A stretch of 64,000 nucleotides of DNA from positions 8,343,087-8,407,086 of the forward strand of contig VXAI01000019.1 of assembly GCA_013399305.1 (NCBI GenBank). The letters are read 5' to 3'. Below are positions 60,501 through 64,000 of this stretch, in pieces. Made by a program: the position numbers and the translations under genes. This DNA is from Rostratula benghalensis. Lineage: Eukaryota > Chordata > Aves > Charadriiformes > Rostratulidae. The notes under the pieces were generated by a model. It saw only the letters and a list, made by a program, of their open reading frames with translations, ran no database searches and was not told the origin of the DNA. Position 1 is the first letter of the stretch; each line of letters begins with the position of its first letter.

Positions 60501-62478
60501 TACAAAAGGTTTGATGTTGACTGAATGCTGGAATGCTCTGAAAACACTCTTAGAAGAGTAGGAAATCAATGCAGACATGCAACCAGTGCTGAAAAAGCAA
60601 ACTTTTATTATTTTTGGCTATTCCTTGTGGATTAAACGAATGGGAAGGCTCTTGGGAGCAGGTAGAAATGGAGCTGGGAGTTTCAGGGCTCTAATGCAGT
60701 GTGTTGGTAAAAGTAAAACATAACATTGAAATACAATGAATGGCTTTTGTAGTTCCTCTGAGTCTAGAGTTGTGGTTGCTTTTTGATGTGCAATTGAAAT
60801 CAGCACTTTCATACATGAAGGTTTTATCCAGAACTGTCTGAAGTAGAGTGGGAAGATCTGCCTTTGGTCCAGGCTTTCCCCAGAGAACCGCCCGATGACT
60901 GAGAAATTCTCTCAGTGCAGATGTTAGCAGGGGGTGGAACTATTCATTTCAGCCAGTGTTCCTGCCACAAGCTTTACCTACCAAATCCTAATTGCTGAAG
61001 GAGGGGCCTACGTCTCATTAAGTCAGGATAGATGGAGAGGAGATGTTCTGCTGCTGCTCCTCTATCAGTTGCCAAAATACTTGAGGAATTAGTGTGCAGC
61101 TGATGTTCACTTGGGTCTCCCATTTTTAGTTTCCTATTTAGCTCTAATTCAAGAAAGTAGTTAACGTTATGGTGTCCACCCAGATTAGGGATAAACTTAA
61201 ATGTGATGTAATTTGGACTTAATGCCAGTTTATAGCCCAAGACACGTGTCATTATGGTCCTAAATACTCATCTTAAAAACAGGACCTAAAATTGCTAGGA
61301 GTTGGTGGTTTGTTTTTTTTTTTTTTTTTGGTCTTGCTTGTATAACACATTTGTAATTTTATTGATTTTATCAAACAATCTTTTAACAAAAATAAAAATA
61401 TGCTGATTAACTGCTATGTTCTATAAGTTTGTAAGCAAAACTCAGGGGCTGGTAAGAGCAGCTAGATGAGTATTTCAGGTGTGTGCTGGGGTTTCACTTC
61501 TGTTTCCGACACCTCGAGCGCATGTTGTAATTCCTTTTTGGGGTTTGATTTCTGGGGTCACAAGGAGAGTGGTTTTATGCTTTGGGGGTATTTCAACGCC
61601 CAGAAAGAATCCAGGATGTCACTGCAGTATTTTATGATGAAATTGGGCACGTGTGTTCTCTAAGAAACGTGTGCTTGGCGAAGCGTGGAAAAGTCTGGAA
61701 ATCATAACGTGAATATAAAATATAAACAATTGTCCCATCTTTTTAAAACTTTGTGTGTGTGCGTGTGCTAGGCACAGTGTTCTTATCTCTGTGTATGCAT
61801 ATTTCTCTGTGTTGATCTTTACTTCTGCTTTGAGACCAGCCTGCTTGTGTTTATTTGCATTATGACACATTTAAACAAATGCATTTAAATGCATCTCTTT
61901 GAATGTGGTACATCCTATACGTGTGGGAGCAGTAGTGTTTTAATGAAAGATATTAAGGACTAAGCACATTATGGCTAAGATTTTCTTCTTTGCAAAAGTT
62001 ACAGAATTGACAGTTGTGGTGTGTCCCCCCCCAGCATTTTAAACACAATGACAAAAGTGTGAAAACCAAAATACTGGCCTACGCTGTAAAGAAATTACTA
62101 AAGAGCCCTGGTGTCCGTGCTGGGGTCCATAATTTAAAATTTCCTGCTATGAGTCTATGTAAAATCTCAACCATAACCACAGCAGCATTTGATTCAGAGT
62201 GCATTCTGCATGTTGAAATGTGATTTTTTGAGGAAGAGGAATCATTCTGAGAAACAAAGCAACTCATGTAGTAGGGGTATGTTCCTACGTTGCCAATACT
62301 TGTTCCTAAACACATTGGGAAGAGGAAAGGTATTTATACATCCATTTATTTTGCCCCAGGGAGTCAACTACTTTATGTCCAAGGGCATACTGGATGATTC
62401 GCCGAAGGAGATAGCAAAGTTTATCTTTTGCACAAGAACACTAAATTGGAAGAAGCTGAGAATCTACCTTGATGAAAG
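54231..62478 (+). CDS. FBXO8: FBXO8, F-box only protein 8 (5' part; continues past the right edge)
   Basis: FBXO8 is a substrate adaptor of SCF (SKP1-CUL1-F-box) ubiquitin ligases that also carries a Sec7-like domain; it has been linked to ARF6 ubiquitination (family knowledge). Coding exons present are 54231-54559, 56265-56391 and 62360-62478: 575 nt, or 191 codons plus two bases of the full-length human 319. The start MGQGLWRVARNQQLQ matches human MGQGLWRVVRNQQLQ. Residues 47-68 hold the conserved GGIDIYHLLKARKSKEQEGF. The F-box spans about residues 69-110, with the hallmark LPPELSFTILSYL and WQDLANDELLW. Sec7 similarity begins about residue 153 (GVNYFMSKGILDDSPKEIAK). All junctions are GT/AG and in phase, and differences from human are confined to the first 50 residues. 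The last coding exons, including most of Sec7, lie beyond position 64,000. Confidence 0.96.
54560..56264. other. FBXO8 intron 2
   Basis: 1.7 kb of unique sequence. Open frames on the minus strand near 55,700-56,160 show no recognisable protein and no codon signal I would trust. Nothing else was seen. Confidence 0.55.
56265..56391 (+). CDS. FBXO8: FBXO8 second coding exon (residues 110-152)
   Basis: 127 nt between GTTTTCTTAG|GTT and GATGAG|GTAAGT. It encodes LCKSTWGHCSIYNKNPPLGF, then SFRKLYMQLDEGSL and TFNANPDE. As recalled, this is identical to the human segment linking F-box and Sec7. Confidence 0.96.
56392..62359. other. FBXO8 intron 3
   Basis: 6.0 kb of mostly unique sequence. It holds homopolymer T runs at 56,528-56,550 and 61,313-61,330 and a short duplicated AAAGAATCTTA motif near 59,701-59,741. 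No CR1 copy or extra exon was recognised. Confidence 0.55.
62360..62478 (+). CDS. FBXO8: FBXO8 third coding exon, start of Sec7 (residues 153-191 plus 2 nt)
   Basis: 119 nt between TTGCCCCAG|GGA and GAAAG|GTAATT. It encodes GVNYFMSKGILDDSPKEIAK, then FIFCTRTLNWKKLRIYLDE. This is the first helices of the Sec7 domain and is as in mammals. The split Arg codon continues in an exon outside the window. Confidence 0.96.
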
Positions 62479-63852
62479 GTAATTGGAATTTATTTCTCTT
62501 GAGCCGTTTCCTCCTCGTTTCCAGTGCACTGCACCAATCGACAGTATTTTGTTGTATTGATGTCATTCTGAAGAGGGAAAAATGCTAGAAAATGCAGCTC
62601 AGTAATGCTGCTGCTAAACCTGGAGAGTTATTCATGTGTTTCTGTGTATTTATGTGACTGTAACACTTTACAAGAACCCCTGGAGAGACCACCTAGAACT
62701 GGTAAATCTGTGCTTTTCCTGCGTTTTTGCAGTGCTGGGCATAAACTGGTTTGATGTTACAGCCAGTGAGTAAACTGCACTGGATAATCTTTGTGCTACA
62801 TGACATTCAGATTTTAGGGAGATTTTACTGTTTGGGTTTTTTTTTTTCTTGAGGTTTCTTTTTTTCCTGTCTCATATGGATATTAATTGGAAAAAGAGTT
62901 ATCACTCTCCCAAGGTTGTAACTACTGTTGAACCATCTAAACATTATTTGGTTGATCTTTCTGGAGCAGAAGTCACAGCCACCTCCTAAGATGCTGTGGA
63001 GCATCCTTTCCATGTGCTACCATCCTCTTCCTCCCCAAGGTTTTCTTTTGCCATCCAGGAGACCTTGGGGTTGGGGTAGGACAGAGTCAGGAGAGAGAAA
63101 CATCAACATGGACAAGGGGAGCTGAAAGTGGAGGAGAGTAATGATTTGGACCTAAATAGGCAGAGCAGAGGGAACAGCAGGAATAAAAGGACTCCTTCCA
63201 TAGCGTTATCACCACTGACAGTGCTGTAAGACTTCAGATGATCCTTCTTTTTGGCAATAGAAAAAGATTACAGAACCATTTAACATACGAGATCTCAAGT
63301 TGATATTAGCAGCCCCTACTGCCATTCATCTTCCCTCCATAAACAGAGTGTGATCAAGCACATTAAATATAAACCAGGGGTCTAAATGTTGAAACTCCCC
63401 TCTTAGGACTGAAATGTTTAATGGAAAGGGTAAACATAGGAGAAGATTCTTTGGTTCACTTCAAATTTGCTTCCAAATGCCCTTCAGATGTCTCTCACAC
63501 ATCTGTTCATGGAGACCAGTCTGAGTCCTGGAGATGTTTCTGTGGTCGGTGGAAAACACTTGGGAGCTCAACGCTCATGGGCTTGGACTTTAAAGGAGTT
63601 TTCTGAGCAGACTTTACCTAACTTCAGCCTGCTGTTAACGAGATGCTCCTGTAACAGGACATCAACACCAAAATCTGTGACACTTGGGAATCTATTCCCT
63701 TCTTAGTCTATGTAGGGGCTTTGCTTCCTTTACACTGCCTGACAAAGCCATTACAGAGAGAGAGCAATTCAATCTGCATAGAAAGAAACTTAGAATTCTG
63801 ATTTAGGTATATTTTGTAGCATGTTTGGCTACTGTTGTGCCTGAGGAACGCG
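62479..63852. other. FBXO8 intron 4, unique part
   Basis: Unique sequence with a T-rich patch near 62,836-62,865. No exon was recognised before the CR1 copy that runs to the window end. Confidence 0.55.
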
Positions 63853-64000
63853 TGTACAAGCTGGAACAGAGGAGGTTCCACTGAAATAGGAGGAAAAAAT
63901 TCATGGTGAGGGTGAGGGAACCCTGGCAGGGGCTGCCCAGAGAGGTGGTGGAGTCTCCTTCTCTGGAGACATTCAAACCCCTCCTGGACACCTTCCTGTG
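63853..64000 (+). mobile_element. CR1 retrotransposon fragment, cut by the window end
   Basis: Plus-oriented CR1 3' region containing GGTGAGGGTGAGGGAACC, GGGGCTGCCCAGAGAGG and TTCTCTGGAGACATTCAAAC. It matches the copy at 19,600-20,090 in reverse complement. It lies in sense orientation inside FBXO8, and its 3' end is outside the window. Confidence 0.9.

Noticed and set aside
1..64000. CRISPR arrays, prokaryotic operons, insertion sequences, retroviral LTRs and tRNA or rRNA genes
   Set aside because: None was recognised by eye on either strand. Regular repeats present are microsatellites, minisatellites or CR1 copies. A tRNAscan or LTR search was not possible.

Overview
The window looks like nuclear DNA of a bird, or less likely another sauropsid. 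It carries at least sixteen CR1-type non-LTR retrotransposon fragments and I recognised no Alu, L1 or B1 elements. It contains a head-to-head gene pair, CEP44 (minus strand) and FBXO8 (plus strand), that is also neighbouring in mammals. Introns are short and the DNA is AT-rich apart from one CpG island. Nothing prokaryotic, viral or plasmid-like was recognised.

Layout. Positions 1 to about 35,540 are gene-poor. I could support no coding exon there, only CR1 fragments, homopolymer and short-period repeats, and unrecognised unique sequence. CEP44 is complete in ten coding exons on the minus strand (start codon at 46341, stop at 35702), predicting 375 residues, with a likely poly(A) signal at 35566-35571. 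A CpG island at about 48,950-50,215 separates CEP44 from FBXO8. It holds a full CRE palindrome, two CCAAT boxes 31 bp apart and a composite GC-rich tandem array whose clearest part is a 38-bp minisatellite. FBXO8 runs rightwards: its first three coding exons (54231-54559, 56265-56391, 62360-62478) give 191 complete codons, covering the N-terminus, the F-box and the start of the Sec7 domain. The rest lies beyond the right edge.

How the genes relate. CEP44 is a centriole and spindle-pole protein. FBXO8 is an F-box/Sec7 adaptor of SCF ubiquitin ligases linked to ARF6. They share a promoter region rather than a known pathway. All splice junctions were placed by hand from GT/AG signals, reading-phase continuity and recalled similarity to the mammalian proteins. 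The non-coding first exons and transcription start sites are inference.

I did not find an undescribed biological system. The items most worth a second look are the 38-bp minisatellite complex in CEP44 intron 1, the competing models of the bidirectional promoter, tandem splice acceptors in both genes, the near-identity of several CR1 copies, and an imperfect hairpin near 23,140.
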